Assembly (NCBI GenBank): GCA_017656265.1
Contig: JACDOD010000004.1
Location: forward strand, 186,001-250,000
DNA length: 64,000 bases
Source: Bacillaceae bacterium
GTDB taxonomy: Bacteria; Bacillota; Bacilli; Bacillales; Alkalibacillaceae
Direction: 5' to 3'
A program made the translations under genes and the position numbers. The notes below the pieces were generated by a model. That model searched no databases. It was not told where the DNA came from and was given only the letters and a program-made list of their open reading frames with translations. Each line of letters starts with the position of its first letter. The first letter of the stretch is position 1. Of the stretch, positions 1 to 9,026 are shown piece after piece.

Positions 1-56
1 AATCATGAAAAATATCATTGCAAAAAACATTTTATCCTGAAGAAAGAGGGTTCTTC

Positions 57-1193
57 ATGTTACAGGGAATACGCGTTCTGGATTTTAGTCACTATCTTCC
101 GGGTCCTTTTGCATCACTTCGGCTTGCGGATCGGGGAGCGGAAGTCATTAAAGTAGAACCATTAACAGGAGATCCAGCCAGAGGGATGAAAATTGGGGGA
201 GGGTCCTCTTTATTTGATGCGAATAACCGCCATAAAAAAAGCCTTACATTAAATTTAAAATCTAAGGAAGGCCAGGAAATCGCCCTTGGACTGGCAGAGA
301 AAGCTGATGTTATAATCGAAAGTTTTCGTCCGGGAGTGATGAAACGTCTTGGAATGGATTATGGCCTGGTGAAAGCCCGCAATGACCAGATTATCTATTT
401 GTCCTTATCCGGATTGGGACAGCAAGGATCTATCTCCCATCTGGGAAGTCATGATTTGAACTATCTGGCTCTCACAGGAATGCTCGATCAGCTGCGTGAT
501 CACGAGGGAAGACCTGTTCACCCTACCATAACTCTTGCTGATCTGATTGGGGGAATGGCAGCAAGTGAAGCGATTGTAACGGCTCTGTTCCAGCGGGAAA
601 GAACCGGGAAGGGGACTTATATCGACTTTTCTATTACCGATGCTGTTTTTTCTATGATGAACAGCCATACCATGATCGCCAGTTTAACCGGAAATAATCA
701 TGGTGTTCCTGTTCTAAATGGAACTTTTGCTCATTATCATATTTATGAGACAAAAGATGGCAGATATATGAGCCTTGGAGCTCTGGAATTCAAGTTCTGG
801 AAAAATTTTTGTCTGGCCGTCAAGCGTCCCGAGTGGGTAGCTGCCTATCCTGACCAGCTTTCTGCCGATCAGCCGCTGTACCAGAAAGTCAAGGAATTAT
901 TTTTAAGCCGAACACAGGAGGAGTGGACGAAACTTGGACAGGAACATGATTGCTGCTTATTTCCTGTTATGACAACGGAGGAAGCTACATCAAACGAATA
1001 TGCAAAAGAACGAAAATTGATCGATTATGCAGGCAACAAACCGTATGTCAGCACCTTAAGTTTCAGCCATTCTTCAAAACGCAGACAGGAATATGAGATT
1101 CCGCTTGGGGCACATACAAACGAACTGCTGATGAATCTATTACAGGTGGATGAGAAACAAATACATGAGTGGCGCGAAAAAGGAATCATCTGA
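57..1193 (+). CDS. CaiB/BaiF family CoA transferase
   Basis: A 378-residue class III CoA transferase, the family that moves CoA between carboxylic acids or racemises alpha-methylacyl-CoA; cytosolic. The N-terminal pattern GIRVLDFSHYLPGPFAS and the run ADRGAEVIKVEP are typical, and Asp162 in the context TLADLIGG matches the conserved catalytic aspartate of the family. The ATG at 57 is chosen because GAGGG lies 6 bases upstream; a TTG at 18 in frame has no ribosome site. Length is usual for alpha-methylacyl-CoA racemases. An acyl-CoA ligase follows in the same direction and a thiolase and dehydrogenase face it, so a role in fatty or branched acid catabolism is inferred; the substrate cannot be read from sequence. 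The 40 bases before it may be the end of an upstream gene, undetermined. Confidence 0.88.
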   Translation: MLQGIRVLDFSHYLPGPFASLRLADRGAEVIKVEPLTGDPARGMKIGGGSSLFDANNRHKKSLTLNLKSKEGQEIALGLAEKADVIIESFRPGVMKRLGMDYGLVKARNDQIIYLSLSGLGQQGSISHLGSHDLNYLALTGMLDQLRDHEGRPVHPTITLADLIGGMAASEAIVTALFQRERTGKGTYIDFSITDAVFSMMNSHTMIASLTGNNHGVPVLNGTFAHYHIYETKDGRYMSLGALEFKFWKNFCLAVKRPEWVAAYPDQLSADQPLYQKVKELFLSRTQEEWTKLGQEHDCCLFPVMTTEEATSNEYAKERKLIDYAGNKPYVSTLSFSHSSKRRQEYEIPLGAHTNELLMNLLQVDEKQIHEWREKGII

Positions 1194-1534
1194 AATTCTG
1201 TTTTCTGCTTTCAAATTTTTTAGTTAGAAGACACCAATCGAAACCCGGACATGTTTTCCGGGTTTCGATTCAAAGTTTATTTTTCTGATAAGGGGGGAAT
1301 AGCCATTGCCACAAAAAGTGTAAAAGGATGTAAAGACTTCAATCAGTGACCCTTCACAAGTTTGAAATACACCTGTTGATGCCATTCCTTTACTTCTGAT
1401 GATAACCTCATGAACAAAGAAGCCCTCATTTCTACACATCATGTAATTTCTGAAGTCATTCCATCGAGATCATTGGAACAGATGCTTAGTCAACAATATT
1501 AATTTCTAATATGAAGAATGGAGGAGATTTTTTT
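1194..1534. other. Gap between CoA transferase and acyl-CoA ligase
   Basis: This stretch holds the hairpin at 1236-1270 and otherwise no gene I can support. A 72-codon reading frame on the minus strand and a 30-codon frame on the plus strand (ATG at 1410) both lack recognisable domains and good ribosome sites. The ligase ribosome site GGAGGAG sits at 1520-1526. Confidence 0.5.
1236..1270 (+). terminator. Hairpin, probable terminator of CoA transferase gene
   Basis: A perfect 13-bp stem (AATCGAAACCCGG with CCGGGTTTCGATT) lies 43 bases after the stop codon. The T-rich tract starts five bases after the stem, so termination may be imperfect. Confidence 0.6.
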
Positions 1535-3148
1535 ATGATGAACACTCAGCTTACCCTGAACAAAATGGTGGAGCGTGCAGAACAGCTTTTCCCGAATAAG
1601 GAAATTGTGTCTCGGACATCTTCTGGGATCCAGCGTTTTACGTACAAAGAAATGGGGGAACGCACCCGACGTTTGGCCAGTGCACTTGAACAAGTTGGAG
1701 TGAGAAAAGGAGATAGAGTAGCTACCCTGGCCTGGAACGATCACCGCCATCTGGAAGCATATTTTGCCATTCCTAGTATGGGAGCCGTTTTGCACACCAT
1801 AAATATTCGGCTTTCCCCTCAACATATTGTGTATATCATTAATCATGCTGAGGATAAGGTTCTTTTGATCGATCAGGATTTTCTTCCAGTAATAGAGGCT
1901 ATAAAGGATGAGTTAAAAACGGTTCAAGCATATGTTGTCCTCAATGATGAGATGGAATTGCCGGAATCCACTCTAACTCCCCTTCATTCCTATGAAAAAA
2001 TGGTTGCCAATGGAAATCCGAACTACCAGTATCCAGATGATTTAAATGAAAATGAACCCGCAGGTATGTGCTTTACCTCAGCAACAACCGGATTGCCTAA
2101 AGGAGTCGTTTATTCCCACCGGGGCATCACCTTACACAGTATGGCACTGGGGCTTGCGGATACCGCGGGACTTTCCGAATCAGATATTATGATGCCGGTT
2201 GTCCCAATGTTCCATGCTAATGCCTGGGGCCTTCCCTTTGCTGCAACCTGGTTTGGGACTACACAAGTTTTGCCGGGACCACAGTTTACACCAGAAGTGT
2301 TAGCTGAGTTAATTCAATCGGAAAGGGTGACGATTACAGCAGGAGTGCCAACCATCTGGCTGGGACTATTAAAGGAATTCGAAAACGGTGAAAAGGAATA
2401 TGATACAAGTTCTCTGCGGGCTGTCCTTTGCGGGGGATCAGCAGCACCAATGGGAATGATCCGTACCTTTGAAACTAAATATAATATTCCATTTCTTCAC
2501 GCCTATGGAATGACAGAAACCTCTCCACTTGTTACGGTTTCAAGATTAAAAAGCAACCAGGAAGATCTTCCAGAAGAAGAAAAGCTGGCTGTTCGCGCCA
2601 AACAGGGTTATGTGGTCCCCGGACTGGAAATTAAGGTTGTGAATGATGAAGGAGATGTAGAATGGAACGGAGAAGAGATGGGTGAGCTTCTGATCAGAGG
2701 ACCCTGGATTGCTGATGAATATTATAACGATGACCGTACACAGGAAGCTTTCCGCAACGGCTGGCTGCATACTGGCGACATTGTAACCATTGATGAAGAG
2801 GGATTTATTAAAATCACTGACAGGACAAAAGATCTTGTCAAAAGCGGGGGAGAATGGATCTCAACGATTGAACTTGAAAACGCATTAATGGCCCATGAAG
2901 CCGTTTTTGAAGCTGCCGTTGTGGGTGTTCCCCATCCGAAATGGCAGGAGCGTCCCGTTGCCTGTGTAGTACTGAAGCCAGAAGCTGCTGCAAGCAAAGA
3001 GGAACTATTGGATTTTCTAAAACCTCAATTTGCCAAATGGTGGCTTCCGGATGATATTATCTTTATGGATGAGATACCAAAAACATCGGTAGGGAAGTTT
3101 TTAAAAACAAAATTAAGAGAACAATTAAAAGATCACCTGAAAGTATAA
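1535..3148 (+). CDS. Long/medium-chain acyl-CoA ligase (AMP-binding)
   Basis: An adenylate-forming acyl-CoA synthetase of 537 residues that activates a fatty or related acid with ATP and CoA. Visible motifs are the phosphate-binding loop TSATTGLPKGVVYSHRG (about residue 181), YGMTETSP, the hinge region GWLHTGD with TDRTKDLVKSGGEW near residue 428, and the C-terminal catalytic lysine in PKTSVGKF near residue 520. The start is set at ATG 1535 because GGAGGAG ends 8 bases upstream; the ATG at 1511 lies before that ribosome site. Its neighbours (CoA transferase, thiolase, dehydrogenase) suggest one acyl-CoA degradation module. The chain length of the substrate cannot be told. Confidence 0.93.
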   Translation: MMNTQLTLNKMVERAEQLFPNKEIVSRTSSGIQRFTYKEMGERTRRLASALEQVGVRKGDRVATLAWNDHRHLEAYFAIPSMGAVLHTINIRLSPQHIVYIINHAEDKVLLIDQDFLPVIEAIKDELKTVQAYVVLNDEMELPESTLTPLHSYEKMVANGNPNYQYPDDLNENEPAGMCFTSATTGLPKGVVYSHRGITLHSMALGLADTAGLSESDIMMPVVPMFHANAWGLPFAATWFGTTQVLPGPQFTPEVLAELIQSERVTITAGVPTIWLGLLKEFENGEKEYDTSSLRAVLCGGSAAPMGMIRTFETKYNIPFLHAYGMTETSPLVTVSRLKSNQEDLPEEEKLAVRAKQGYVVPGLEIKVVNDEGDVEWNGEEMGELLIRGPWIADEYYNDDRTQEAFRNGWLHTGDIVTIDEEGFIKITDRTKDLVKSGGEWISTIELENALMAHEAVFEAAVVGVPHPKWQERPVACVVLKPEAAASKEELLDFLKPQFAKWWLPDDIIFMDEIPKTSVGKFLKTKLREQLKDHLKV

Positions 3149-3157
3149 GAAAAAGAG

Positions 3158-3455
3158 GTTGGTTATCAGATAAAGTAATGAATGGCAGAAAAGACGAAAA
3201 AATAAATACAGCTAACATGCGCTGACCCCTGTTCGACTAAAAGCGGCCACGTCCTGTGGCCAATGTCGACACTAGCACGTCCTGTGCGTAACAGCACGGG
3301 CCGAAAATTCTGCAGACAACGAAGAATGAGTTGTCTTATGGAGCTTTAGGCAGTGTTCCGCGGAAAACGAGGCATTCGGATAACATGGAAATCCGGACTA
3401 ATTCATGTAACGATTGAAATTAGTCCGGATTTATGTTACCTTTTTCGATTTTGTA
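3158..3455. repeat. Composite intergenic repeat with three hairpins
   Basis: The 3' part (3389-3432) is a perfect 15-bp stem whose loop and flanks match the cores of the hairpin repeats at 17490, 27428 and 53564. The 5' part (about 3165-3210, GAAAAGACGAAAAAATAAATA region) matches the left flank of the 27428 copy. Between them sits unrelated GC-richer DNA with two mini-hairpins sharing the loop GTCCT: GGCCAC/GTGGCC at 3245-3261 and GCAC/GTGC at 3275-3287. The reading is one repeat family interrupted by another. It separates the convergent ligase and SDR genes and may also end transcription. Confidence 0.65.
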
Positions 3456-3484
3456 CCCCTACCACGTCATATGGAATTACCGCA

Positions 3485-4252
3485 TTATTTTGGCTGCATC
3501 CGGATAGCTCCATCTAAACGAATCACTTCACCGTTCAGCATAGGATTTTCGACTATGCTTTCTACCAGTTTTGCATATTCAGCAGGGTGACCGAGTCTTG
3601 ACGGGAATGGGACCATAGCACCTAAAGCTTCCCGGGCCTTTTCAGGAAGGGATTCGAACATCGGGGTGTTAAATAGTCCTGGTGCAATGGCCATTACCCG
3701 AATGCCATGTTTCGCCAGGTCTCTTGCGACAGGAAGGGTCATTCCTGCAATTCCACCTTTTGAAGCACTGTATGCCGCCTGCCCCATCTGGCCTTCAAAT
3801 GCTGCTACCGAAGCAGTATTGATGATGACACCTTTTTCCCCATCTTCAGTGGCTTCATTTGCCGTCATTTTTTCTGCTGCCAGTCGAATGACGTTAAAGG
3901 TTCCGATTAAATTAACCTGAATAACTTTTTGAAAAGCTCCCAGGTCATGTGGACCTTTTGAGCTAATAGTTTTTTGTGCAATGGCGATACCTGCACAATT
4001 AACGAGTATATGTATCCCGCCCCATTGATCATAAGCTGATTGAACTGCTTGCCTGACACTCGATTCGTCGGTCACATCTGTCTTTATAAAAACAACCTGA
4101 TCACCTAATTCATCAGCCAGTGCCTGACCTTTTTCTTCCTGGAGATCAGCAATCATGACATTTGCACCTTTGTGTACGAGATTTCTTACAGTCGCTTCCC
4201 CCAGTCCTGAAGCACCGCCTGTTATGAGTGCAACTCGGTTTTGAATGTTCAA
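3485..4252 (-). CDS. SDR family 3-hydroxyacyl-CoA dehydrogenase-like protein
   Basis: A classical short-chain dehydrogenase/reductase of 255 residues, the usual length for type II 3-hydroxyacyl-CoA dehydrogenases. It shows the nucleotide-binding [11 protein letters not shown] near the N-terminus, NCAG in place of the common NNAG, and the catalytic YSASKGG. It would oxidise a 3-hydroxyacyl-CoA or similar alcohol with NAD. The TTG at 4252 is chosen because the strong ribosome site AAAGGGGGAG ends 6 bases upstream, while the upstream ATG at 4291 has none. It follows the thiolase gene by 45 bases, so the two are likely one operon performing the last steps of beta-oxidation. Confidence 0.9.
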   Translation of the reverse strand: MNIQNRVALITGGASGLGEATVRNLVHKGANVMIADLQEEKGQALADELGDQVVFIKTDVTDESSVRQAVQSAYDQWGGIHILVNCAGIAIAQKTISSKGPHDLGAFQKVIQVNLIGTFNVIRLAAEKMTANEATEDGEKGVIINTASVAAFEGQMGQAAYSASKGGIAGMTLPVARDLAKHGIRVMAIAPGLFNTPMFESLPEKAREALGAMVPFPSRLGHPAEYAKLVESIVENPMLNGEVIRLDGAIRMQPK

Positions 4253-4297
4253 GAAAAACTCCCCCTTTAATGAATTTGTGCTTCTATCCATAACAAG

Positions 4298-5452
4298 TTA
4301 TGAATCAATTCTCTCAATGATGGTTGCATTGGCCATCCCGTGTCCTTCACACATAGTTTGTAAACCGTAGCGTCCACCTGTTCTCTCCAGTTCATGGATT
4401 AAGGTGGTCATCAACTTAGCCCCGCTGGCACCCAGTGGATGTCCTAACGCAATGGCTCCTCCATTTGGATTCAGTTTTTCTGGAGCGGCACCTGTTTCTT
4501 TCATCCAGGCCATCGGGACAGGAGCAAAGGCTTCGTTCACCTCAAATAAATCAATGTCATCAATGGTAAGGCCGGCTTTTTGAAGGACCTTTTTGGTTGC
4601 AGGAATTGGCCCTGTGAGCATTAATGTTGGATCTGAGCCAACCACTGTTCTGGCCACCACACGAAAGCGGGGTTTTAGACCGAGCTCTTCTGCTTTTTCC
4701 CGGGACATTAATAGAATGGCAGCAGCCCCATCACTGATCTGACTGGCATTCCCGGCATGTATCACACCATTTTCTTTAAATGAAGGTTTTAGTTGACCAA
4801 GAACTTCTATGGACGTGTTTCGCCGGGGCCCTTCGTCAGCCCGGATCATCTCCTTACTGCCGTCTGGCAAAGTCACCTCAATCGGGAACATTTCCCTTCC
4901 AAAACGTCCTTCATCCTGAGCACGAATCGCTTTCTGATGACTGTGATACGAAAATTCATCCAGCTGCTCCCGGGTAAACCCCCATTTTTCGGCTATCCGC
5001 TCCGCAGAAAGCCCCTGGTGGATGATTTCATATTTTTCAGTTAATGCAGGGCTGAATGAAGCCCCATTCATATTAGAGCCAATAGGAACTCGGGACATGC
5101 TTTCCACCCCGGCAGCAATCACGACATCCATATCACCGCTTAAAATCGCCTGGGCCGCAAAATGGACAGCCTGCTGGCTAGAACCGCACTGACGGTCAAT
5201 GGTTGTTCCCGGAACTTCAATTGGAAATCCGGCAATTAAGGCAGCCAGTCTTCCAATGTCTGCAGCCTGTTCACCAACCTGACTGACACAACCCATGATG
5301 ACATCCTCCACAAGTCCGGGGTCAATCCCAGCCCGATTAACCAATTCTTTTAAGGATAAAGCGGCAAGATCATCAGGGCGGATATGGCTCAACAGACCAT
5401 TGCGGCGCCCGACTGGAGTTCTGACTGCTTCGACGATGACAACTTCTCTCAT
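4298..5452 (-). CDS. Thiolase (acetyl-CoA acyltransferase)
   Basis: A 384-residue thiolase that cleaves 3-ketoacyl-CoA to acetyl-CoA and a shortened acyl-CoA, or runs the reverse condensation. The acyl-accepting Cys89 lies in DRQCGSSQQ, His338 in ALGHPLGASGA and Cys368 in MCEGHGMANA, so the catalytic set is complete. ATG 5452 follows AAGGGAG at proper distance. It is first in a two-gene operon with the SDR dehydrogenase. A TATAAT-like box lies about 70 bases upstream of the start, without a convincing -35. Whether it is degradative (FadA-like) or biosynthetic cannot be decided, but the neighbours favour degradation. Confidence 0.94.
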   Translation of the reverse strand: MREVVIVEAVRTPVGRRNGLLSHIRPDDLAALSLKELVNRAGIDPGLVEDVIMGCVSQVGEQAADIGRLAALIAGFPIEVPGTTIDRQCGSSQQAVHFAAQAILSGDMDVVIAAGVESMSRVPIGSNMNGASFSPALTEKYEIIHQGLSAERIAEKWGFTREQLDEFSYHSHQKAIRAQDEGRFGREMFPIEVTLPDGSKEMIRADEGPRRNTSIEVLGQLKPSFKENGVIHAGNASQISDGAAAILLMSREKAEELGLKPRFRVVARTVVGSDPTLMLTGPIPATKKVLQKAGLTIDDIDLFEVNEAFAPVPMAWMKETGAAPEKLNPNGGAIALGHPLGASGAKLMTTLIHELERTGGRYGLQTMCEGHGMANATIIERIDS

Positions 5453-5725
5453 ACTTAATCTCCCTTCAAATTTTCAAACATCATTTTCAATTGAATTTAT
5501 AAGTTCTTAGTTATTATTGTATTATAACAAATGGCAAGAAAAAACAGATAATTTTAAAAAATATGACATATGGTTTTGGTTCCTGAATGGCTGATTGAAA
5601 CTATTCAACTCTGCTGACGTATAGATATTTATGAACAGATTTGCAAGCAAGTTCACATCTTTTCAATTATTGGGTTAAATAATATACCATATAAGATAGG
5701 ATTGTGACCGGGGAGGATTTTGGAA

Positions 5726-6907
5726 ATGGAGTATGTGAAGAGATGGGGAGCAGGAATCGTAGGCGTTTTCATCTTTATTGGATCTAAATTAAGCTGGGTG
5801 CTCGCTCTGTTAAAGTTGGTGAAAATTCCTTCTTTAATCTCCATGTTTATTATGCTGGGGACCTATGCTTTAATTTTTGGCTGGAGATTTGCTGTGGCTA
5901 TCGTCTATTTAATTTTTATACATGAAATGGGACATCTAGTAGCGGCAAAATGGAAAGGCATTCACACTTCACCGGCAATATTTATTCCATTTGTAGGGGC
6001 AGCAATATCTATTAAAGAAGAACAGATTAAAGATGCTAAGACAGAAGCTTTTATTGCCTATGGCGGACCGCTGGCCGGACTGATTTCATTTTTGCCGGCT
6101 ATTCCATTGTACTATGGAACTGGTGATCCGATATGGGGTTTGATGATCTATCTGGGTGCATTTCTGAACTTATTTAATTTGATCCCGATATCTCCTTTAG
6201 ATGGAGGAAGAATTATTACTGCCTTTTCAACAAAAGTGTGGCTGATTGGGCTGATTATTTTAGTGATACTGGCTATTAAGTTCAGTAATCCCCTGATGTA
6301 TTTCATTTTAATAATCGGTGGCATTACCTGGTATAACCGAATGACGGAAGGCAGAAAGATCGAACTTTTGCGTCATGAAAAATCACTTTACGAAAAGGCG
6401 ATTGAAAATATTGATAGCTGGGCTGACAGAATGAAAAACCATGAAGGATATTCATTTGATTATGTCCATTATTCTCTGCAATCAGATTACAATTGGCTTG
6501 GAACAGAGGTTGAGCGCCTGGAAAAACAGCGGGATAATCTCCCATTTTGGAAGCGAAAAGAAATAAATAGGATGGAGGCTGAGATTCATTCTGTCCGGGA
6601 TCAGCGGATGCTTCTCCATTCTTTTTTGGCTGAATTGAGGGACCGAAACATGGATACTCAAGAGGACAATCAGGAACAGTACTGGCATAGCATGGATGAA
6701 AAAGTGAGCAAGAGCATCGAAAAAGATTTTAATGTTCAAGAAGTTGAAGAAAAACTGCAAAGGTTAAAAACTTATTATCAAACGGATACGAAAACAAAAA
6801 TGATCTGGATCAGTTTATATATCATTTTATTAGCTGTCTTAGGAGGGTTTATGTGGCTTGGAGAAGGGATCATGAACTCACTTACTGGATACCCTTCCAT
6901 CGATTAA
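5726..6907 (+). CDS. Site-2 protease-type (M50) membrane metalloprotease
   Basis: A 393-residue polytopic membrane protein with the zinc-binding HEMGH (His66, Glu67, His70) inside a membrane segment and the third ligand Asp159 in NLIPISPLDGGRI, which is the site-2 protease signature. About six hydrophobic segments occupy residues 8-205. A long charged, helical cytoplasmic stretch (about 210-360) and a final membrane segment (about 368-388) follow, which is longer than minimal M50 proteins. The ATG at 5726 is 9 bases from GGGGAGG; TTG 5720 is too close. The ECF sigma factor gene starts 66 bases downstream. Intramembrane proteases often release ECF sigma factors from anti-sigma proteins, but no anti-sigma gene is visible here, so a link is inference. 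Confidence 0.9.
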   Translation: MEYVKRWGAGIVGVFIFIGSKLSWVLALLKLVKIPSLISMFIMLGTYALIFGWRFAVAIVYLIFIHEMGHLVAAKWKGIHTSPAIFIPFVGAAISIKEEQIKDAKTEAFIAYGGPLAGLISFLPAIPLYYGTGDPIWGLMIYLGAFLNLFNLIPISPLDGGRIITAFSTKVWLIGLIILVILAIKFSNPLMYFILIIGGITWYNRMTEGRKIELLRHEKSLYEKAIENIDSWADRMKNHEGYSFDYVHYSLQSDYNWLGTEVERLEKQRDNLPFWKRKEINRMEAEIHSVRDQRMLLHSFLAELRDRNMDTQEDNQEQYWHSMDEKVSKSIEKDFNVQEVEEKLQRLKTYYQTDTKTKMIWISLYIILLAVLGGFMWLGEGIMNSLTGYPSID

Positions 6908-6973
6908 GTCATCTTAAAACCCACAATACATATCAGGGTGTCATCAATCAAGTATCAGGAAAGGAGAGGGAGA

Positions 6974-7546
6974 GTGAGCCGATATATTTTTGATGAGTTT
7001 AAAGACAAATTGAAAACATTTATTTTGAAACGGGTATCCCATCCTCAGGATGCTGAAGACTTGCTACAGGAAGTGTTTCTTAAAATCCATTCTTATGAAG
7101 GGGCGCTTGAAGAGATAGATAGAATGGAATCATGGATTTATCAAATTACAAGAAACACGATTATCGATTATTACCGGAAAAAAGGCCGTAAGCAGGAAAT
7201 CTCTATGAACGAAAATATCGAAGGAACACTGGAAGAAAAGGCTGATACCGAAGATAATTTAAATGATGTCGTGTCGAACTGGATTAAAGAAATGATTCAA
7301 TCATTACCCGCTCATGACAGGCAGGCTTTGATTTTAACGGAATTTCAAAATTATAAACAAAAGGAGCTCGCAGATGAACTGGGCCTCTCTTTATCAGGAG
7401 CTAAATCAAGGGTTCAAAGAGCCAGAAAACGCCTCAAGAAAGCCCTGCAGGAATGCTGCCATCTGGAATTGGATTCTTTTGGGAATGTATTGGAATATGA
7501 ACAGAAGCAATCCCATTGTTCATATTGTCAGAAAACGGATCATTAG
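6974..7546 (+). CDS. sigZ: ECF-type sigma factor, SigZ-like
   Basis: A 190-residue extracytoplasmic-function sigma factor. Region 2 shows HPQDAEDLLQEVFLKI and WIYQITRNTIIDYYRK; region 4 shows LPAHDRQALILTEF and ELADELGLSLSGAKSRVQRARKRL. The cysteine-bearing tail (ECCHLELDSFGNVLEY, then CSYC) resembles the end of Bacillus SigZ. GTG 6974 is chosen because AAGGAG at 6961-6966 is 7 bases upstream, and the sigma domain begins right there. There is no adjacent anti-sigma gene. The downstream DUF2703 gene, 125 bases away, has a candidate ECF promoter. The cysteine-rich tail could allow metal or redox sensing, which is speculation. Confidence 0.9.
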   Translation: MSRYIFDEFKDKLKTFILKRVSHPQDAEDLLQEVFLKIHSYEGALEEIDRMESWIYQITRNTIIDYYRKKGRKQEISMNENIEGTLEEKADTEDNLNDVVSNWIKEMIQSLPAHDRQALILTEFQNYKQKELADELGLSLSGAKSRVQRARKRLKKALQECCHLELDSFGNVLEYEQKQSHCSYCQKTDH

Positions 7547-7591
7547 AAGAGAGGGATTTTATCGCCAGGCGGTGCAGTCACAAAAAGTTTT

Positions 7592-7618
7592 GAGAACATT
7601 TTGATCCATTTCTGCGTC
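7592..7618 (+). promoter_or_regulatory. Candidate ECF sigma promoter before DUF2703 gene
   Basis: GAGAAC (7592-7597) and CGTC (7615-7618) are separated by 17 bases, which fits the AAC...CGTC pattern of many ECF sigma promoters. It lies between the SigZ-like gene and the DUF2703 gene. No SigZ consensus is firmly known, so the assignment rests on spacing and position. Confidence 0.4.
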
Positions 7619-7671
7619 CTTTTTATATAACCCCCGTCTTTATAGGTGAATAAGAAAAGGAGGTTATATTC

Positions 7672-8262
7672 ATGAACCAGTCAGAATGTGGATGTGGAAC
7701 GAAAACAGTGAAAGGCAATTATTCATGCCATTCAGCGGATCAGAAGGGGAATATAAACAAGCAAGGACCGCAGAAGACATTAACGATTGATTTTTTATAT
7801 TTAGATTTAGAGGTATGTGAACGGTGCCAGGGAACAGAAAATCAGATGGAACAGGCTTTAAACGAAGTGTCAGAGGTACTAAAAACTGCCGGGTATCAGG
7901 TGGAGATCAACAAAATTCACATTGATCAACTGAAAAAAGCGGTTCAATATGAGTTTGAAAGTTCACCGACTATTCGTATCAATGGAAGAGATATTCAAAT
8001 GGAAGTAAAAGAAAGCAGCTGCGGATCATGCAGCGATATTGCAGATACCTCAATTAATTGCCGTACATGGGAATATCAAGGAAAAGAATACTCTGTTCCT
8101 CCTAAAGAAATGATCATTGAATCGATTTTAAGGGAAGTCTATTCAGATGATAAACACCCGGATGATCAAATAAACGTGTATCAAGTACCAGAAAATATTC
8201 ATCGTTTTTTTGCCCAAAAGGAGAATCGATCCTGTGGCTGTAATGAGGAATCTTGCTGTTAA
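7672..8262 (+). CDS. DUF2703 family cysteine-rich protein
   Basis: A 196-residue soluble protein with a thioredoxin-like DUF2703 core (LDLEVCERCQGTENQMEQAL, then SSPTIRINGRDIQMEV), which pairs a CxxC at the end of the first strand with a conserved proline-containing strand. The N-terminal tail (ECGCGTKTV), the middle (SSCGSCSD) and the C-terminus (CGCNEESCC) add many cysteines, a pattern expected of metal or metalloid binding. The family is often found near arsenic or mercury genes, but none are seen here. The ribosome site AAAGGAGG is perfect. It likely belongs with the upstream SigZ-like gene. The biochemical role is unknown. Confidence 0.85.
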   Translation: MNQSECGCGTKTVKGNYSCHSADQKGNINKQGPQKTLTIDFLYLDLEVCERCQGTENQMEQALNEVSEVLKTAGYQVEINKIHIDQLKKAVQYEFESSPTIRINGRDIQMEVKESSCGSCSDIADTSINCRTWEYQGKEYSVPPKEMIIESILREVYSDDKHPDDQINVYQVPENIHRFFAQKENRSCGCNEESCC

Positions 8263-8287
8263 ATATAAACCATATATGTTTAAGTAG

Positions 8288-8331
8288 AAGCGTGTCTGGA
8301 GATTGTATGATTTTCTCCAGACGCTTTTTTT
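8288..8331 (+). terminator. Rho-independent terminator after DUF2703 gene
   Basis: A stem of about 11 bp (TCTGGAGA/TCTCCAGA extended by AGCG/CGCT with one bulge) is followed by seven T residues, 25 bases after the stop codon. Confidence 0.85.
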
Positions 8332-8345
8332 ATGAAAATATTTTC

Positions 8346-8398
8346 TTGCCTATCTTGAATTCTAGGTGTATGATAGAAGTATGATGACCAGGTGGTCA
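8346..8398 (+). promoter_or_regulatory. SigmaA promoter with TetR-type palindrome
   Basis: TTGCCT (8346-8351), 17 bases, TATGAT (8369-8374) form a good housekeeping promoter. The palindrome TGACCA-GG-TGGTCA (8385-8398) covers the expected transcription start, just ahead of the TetR gene ribosome site. The position is typical of an autorepressor operator. Confidence 0.7.
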
Positions 8399-8419
8399 CT
8401 AAGGTAAGGAGGGAATATT

Positions 8420-9013
8420 TTGCCTACTGCATTGTTTTATAAATTAAATATCGAAAAGCAAAACCTAATCGTTAAGCAAAGTTTAAGTGAGTTCTCCAGA
8501 TATGGATATGACGCAACTTCTACTAATCAAATTGTCAAAAAAACTGGAATATCAAAGGGAAGCTTGTTTAAATATTTTGCAAACAAGGAAGACTTGTTTC
8601 TGTTTGTTTGCAAGAAGAGTACTGAAGAGTTAGTTCGACATATTCAACCAGTGGATGATCCTGATTTTTTATCAAACATTAAGCAAATGCTGCTTCAGGA
8701 ATTGGATTTTTATGATAGATATCCTGAAGTTTATCAGTTATTCCTGAAAATACAGTGCGATCCCAATCATCCTGTTTATCAGCGTGTAATCGAGGATTTT
8801 GAAAAAGTTGCTGAGGAGATTATGGAAGGTGTGTTTCAATATCTTCCCGACGGTGATCAGTCACAACAACTTACCAAAACATTTGTTATCTGGGTTTTAG
8901 AAGGACTGAAGAAAGAGATGCTGAAGAAAACGCAGAAAAATAACCAATCAATTAACGATATAGAGCATGAAATTGACCAGTATTTAAATGTTCTGAAAAA
9001 ATGTCTAGGTTAG
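8420..9013 (+). CDS. TetR/AcrR family transcriptional regulator
   Basis: A 197-residue regulator with an N-terminal TetR helix-turn-helix: FSRYGYDATSTNQIVKKTG followed by ISKGSLFKYFANKEDLF at residues 22-62, then an all-helical ligand domain. The start is TTG 8420 with AAGGAGGG just upstream. A palindrome at 8385-8398 over its own transcription start suggests autorepression. An alpha/beta hydrolase and a coiled-coil gene follow at close spacing (13 bases, then an 11-base overlap), so the three are probably one operon and the regulator likely controls the hydrolase. The ligand is unknown. Confidence 0.93.
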   Translation: MPTALFYKLNIEKQNLIVKQSLSEFSRYGYDATSTNQIVKKTGISKGSLFKYFANKEDLFLFVCKKSTEELVRHIQPVDDPDFLSNIKQMLLQELDFYDRYPEVYQLFLKIQCDPNHPVYQRVIEDFEKVAEEIMEGVFQYLPDGDQSQQLTKTFVIWVLEGLKKEMLKKTQKNNQSINDIEHEIDQYLNVLKKCLG

Positions 9014-9026
9014 AAGGGTGATCCAA

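Noticed and set aside
1224-1442. 72-codon minus-strand frame between the first two genes
   Set aside because: It runs through the terminator hairpin, lacks a ribosome site and resembles no family.
3245-3287. Two mini-hairpins as a small-molecule operator
   Set aside because: They share the loop GTCCT and lie in a convergent space without promoters, so a repeat is the simpler explanation.
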